DNA of 38,667 nucleotides, taken from the IMG/VR virus record IMGVR_UViG_3300021090_000064, positions 1-38,667 of that record; one strand, written 5' to 3'. The position numbers were made by a program, and so were the translations under genes. The notes beneath the pieces were generated by a model, which saw nothing but the letters and a program-made list of their open reading frames with translations, made no database searches and had not been told where the DNA came from. Source of the stretch: a virus. Below, piece after piece: positions 36,666 to 38,667 of the stretch (its first letter is position 1; the number at the start of each line of letters is the position of its first letter).

Positions 36666-37324
36666 CTCCGCCCCCCGATCCACCACACCACGATCGGGTT
36701 CAGCCCGTCGTCCTGCTCCGGCCCGTAGCCGGGGATGGCCATCTGCGGGGCGCGCGGACCGGTATAGCCCGGCAGCGCCGGGTCGGAAAGCTGCCGGTTG
36801 TGCGCGTACTCCCAGGCGATCAAAGCCGCATCCCCCCACCCGCCCAGCTCCAGCGTCTGCCAGTCTTCCGGCGGGAAGAGCACCGGCCAGGCCTCCGGCC
36901 CGAAGCGCCAGCAGTCGCGCGGCGCGCGGTGCACCGGGTGCAGGAAGGGCGTGGTGATCACCGCCAGCCCGCCCCGCCGCGTCACGCGCGTGACCTGCGC
37001 CGCCGCCAGCCAGGGCCGCTGGATGTGCTCGAAGACCTGGTCGGCCGCCACCAGGTCGAAGGCCGCCTCCGGGTAGGGCAGGCGCTCGGCGTCCACCGCC
37101 GGGTAGTGCGCTTCCGTCACCTGCACCTCCGGCCCCCAGACCCTCGCCACGATGGCCTGCAGGGGCGAGGCGGCCACGGGCGAGATCTCCAGCATCTCGC
37201 GGACGGGTCCCCCGGACGGCTGACCTTTGCCGGTCATCCGGGGGACGGGCACGAGCAGCACCCGAGCCAGAACAGCGTGGATCGCCTCGTACATCCAGAC
37301 TCTCACCGGGTCACGGGTCCACAT
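36662..37324 (-). CDS. SAM-dependent methyltransferase (class I)
   Basis: 220 residues from ATG 37324; a later Met is possible. REMLEISPVAAS is a motif-I-like strand, YPAVDAERLPYPEAAFDLVAADQVFEHIQRP includes motifs II and III, and GGLAVITTPFLHPVHRAPRDCWRF is motif IV, typical of Methyltransf_11 sugar or peptide methyltransferases. It overlaps the broken gene upstream and the glycosyltransferase downstream (ATGA). Confidence 0.8.
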   Translation of the reverse strand: MWTRDPVRVWMYEAIHAVLARVLLVPVPRMTGKGQPSGGPVREMLEISPVAASPLQAIVARVWGPEVQVTEAHYPAVDAERLPYPEAAFDLVAADQVFEHIQRPWLAAAQVTRVTRRGGLAVITTPFLHPVHRAPRDCWRFGPEAWPVLFPPEDWQTLELGGWGDAALIAWEYAHNRQLSDPALPGYTGPRAPQMAIPGYGPEQDDGLNPIVVWWIGGRR

Positions 37325-37772
37325 AGCAGCCTCGCATTCGGAATCAGCCACTCCACCTTCTGGCACTCCGCGTTCTCCGCGATCGCGCGCCGCACCGCCG
37401 CCTCGGCCGGGTGCGTCACGTAGCCGTGCAGGGAAAAGAGCGCCTCCCAGTATGCGGGCGGCTGCTCGTGGTGGTGGTGCTGCCCGCCCTGCCCCGGGTG
37501 CGCCGCCGACCAGAAGACCACCTCCGCGCAGGCGGCCACGTTCGCCACCAGCTGCTCGGCGAACTCCGCCTGCAGGTGCTCGCCGACCTCGACGCACAGC
37601 GCCAGGTCGAACCGCCCCAGCTTCGGCAGCGGCCGGCGCGGTCGTCGCTGCCGTCGTCCACGTAGATCAGGCGGTAGCTCACGCCGGGCTGCTTGCACCG
37701 GATGCTGTCCAGGCAGCGCCGCGTCAGGTCGAAGTTTCCCCAGCCGGGGATGATGATGTCTACGAGGCTCAT
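37303..37772 (-). pseudogene. Broken GT2 glycosyltransferase / methyltransferase chimera
   Basis: The start (ATG 37772, ATGA overlap with the upstream gene) encodes the N-terminal end of a GT2 family enzyme: MSLVDIIIPGWGNFDLTRRCLDSI...YRLIYVDDGSDD. After about residue 46 this frame becomes meaningless. Another frame, from about 37640 to 37303, encodes the C-terminal half of a methyltransferase (FDLALCVEVGEHL, VVFWSAAHPGQGG, PPAYWEALFSLHGY). GT2 lacks its catalytic half and the methyltransferase lacks its SAM motif I. A deletion joining two genes best explains it; an assembly error at a GC-rich spot is possible. Confidence 0.7.
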
Positions 37773-38557
37773 GCTTCCCATCCCATGGGCGGGATGGCCG
37801 GCGCGTCCGTCTCCGGCTCCCTCGCCCCCTCTGCGCCCATCTGCGAAATCTGCGGATCCCCAGGCAACCTCAGCGCGCTCGGCGCCTCCGCCGGCGGGTG
37901 GTCGGCCCAGTAGGCCAGGTGCATCTGCTTGTCCACGAAGCCCAGCGTCACGTGTGGGCTTTCAAAAGATGTATCCACGTAGTGGGGGATGCCCGCCTGG
38001 CGGCAAATCTCCCCGAAGTGCATGTCCTCGCTCGGCATGTGCAGTTCGCCCCCCGGCCCCACCCGGTAGTCGTATTTGAAATACCACGGCCCCAGCCCGC
38101 GCCGGTCCAGCTCGTCGAACACCCAGCGCTGGATCGCGATCGCGCCCGTCCCCACCTGCGCCATCTCGAACAGCCCACGCGGGAAGTTTGCCAGGTGGTG
38201 GATGTCCCCGGACACGCCCGCCCGGAAGGCGCAGGCCTCGTACGGCTCGCCCCTCCGGAACATCAGCGGCGCCACCACCCCCACGTCGTGCGCCACCAAC
38301 CGCTCGATCACGTGGTCGTCGTGCTCGTGGTCAATGTCCAGCATCACCAGCGTGTCCTTCGGCGCGGTCGTCAGCTGCTTGAACACCCTCGCCAGCCCCA
38401 GCCGCCGGACGTCCGTCCGCCCGTACTCGCACTCGATGCGCTGGTAGCCGCGCTTCCCCGCCTGGTAAGCGATGCGCTCGCGCACCATCCCCGCCAGGTC
38501 GTACTCGCAGCGTTCGCTCAGGAACGCGAACCAGACTCTCTTCTCGGGATCTGCCAT
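37769..38557 (-). CDS. GT-A type glycosyltransferase
   Basis: 262 residues from ATG 38557 (AAGGA upstream). KDTLVMLDIDHEHDDHVIERLVAHDVGVVAPLMFRRGEPYEACAF has the DxD (DID) nucleotide-sugar/metal motif and the following helix. GAIAIQRWVFDEL, PSEDMHFGEICRQAG and a His/Cys-rich end complete a phage-type glycosyltransferase. It opens the modification cassette after the giant gene, across the molecule's junction. Confidence 0.8.
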   Translation of the reverse strand: MADPEKRVWFAFLSERCEYDLAGMVRERIAYQAGKRGYQRIECEYGRTDVRRLGLARVFKQLTTAPKDTLVMLDIDHEHDDHVIERLVAHDVGVVAPLMFRRGEPYEACAFRAGVSGDIHHLANFPRGLFEMAQVGTGAIAIQRWVFDELDRRGLGPWYFKYDYRVGPGGELHMPSEDMHFGEICRQAGIPHYVDTSFESPHVTLGFVDKQMHLAYWADHPPAEAPSALRLPGDPQISQMGAEGAREPETDAPAIPPMGWEA

Positions 38558-38667
38558 ATAGACATCCTTCTATGTTACAATCGTGGCACGCGCGGTGGGG
38601 AGTCCCCCGGCTGCCCGGGACAAGGCTCGCCGACGGACTCCCCGGTGTTCTTCATCCGCTGATCCGT
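38538..38667. repeat. Terminal direct repeat, right copy
   Basis: Right copy of the terminal repeat. It contains the first codons and the ribosome binding site (AAGGA) of the minus-strand gene that starts at 38557. Removing one copy gives a circular unit of about 38.54 kb in which the minus-strand late genes run without interruption across the junction. Confidence 0.9.

Noticed and set aside
1-38667. Reverse transcriptase / diversity-generating retroelement near the fibre genes
   Set aside because: No RT motif or template/variable repeat pair was found.

Overview
The window reads as an almost complete temperate phage genome, circular or terminally redundant. Positions 1-129 recur at 38538-38667 with one missing base, so the unique length is about 38.54 kb. 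It is GC-rich. It encodes a terminase, a portal, an HK97-type capsid protein and a tyrosine integrase, but I see no tape-measure, major tail or sheath gene. A 3063-residue polyvalent/ejection protein with a lytic transglycosylase end follows the portal genes. I infer a short-tailed (podovirus-like) phage of the broad BPP-1/BcepC6B type. The host is inferred, not shown, to be an uncultured GC-rich bacterium, possibly Chloroflexota (Anaerolineae-like). The grounds are the many short palindromic repeats that invade both genes and spacers, and the style of the lipoprotein and of a GGDxVGRDK tail.

Layout. Minus strand, 16.8 to 14.3 kb: three small genes, then a late promoter with a terminator in its leader, a holin, a TM/coiled-coil protein, small genes and the terminase. 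Minus strand, 14.3 to 0.15 kb: large terminase, small coupled genes, portal and the giant protein. Across the junction the minus strand continues at 38.6-36.0 kb with a surface-modification cassette (glycosyltransferases and methyltransferases, one of them a broken chimera). A second late promoter/terminator leader (about 35.97-35.80 kb) precedes scaffold, major capsid, decoration, connector-like and tail-fibre genes, plus a Vsr-like nuclease, down to 26.0 kb.

Positions 17.1-19.5 kb are the lysogeny module: a lipoprotein (possible moron), an excisionase-like HTH gene behind a strong promoter, a probable attP carrying the 3' half of a tRNA-Leu(CAA)-like gene, and the integrase. From 19.5 to 26.05 kb the plus strand carries the early/replication operon: many small zinc-ribbon proteins, a replication initiator (RepO-like winged helix plus DnaA-N-like domain) with an iteron/AT-rich origin inside its own gene, and a ParB-like protein.

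The main points of interest are: (1) two late operons that share promoter, conserved 19-nt motif and strong terminator ahead of the first gene, which suggests processive antitermination; (2) the lambda-like origin inside the initiator gene; (3) an unusually dense load of palindromic mini-elements whose arms covary, many inserted in frame, and half-elements expanded into in-frame minisatellites; (4) several tiny coupled genes too short for ordinary gene finders.
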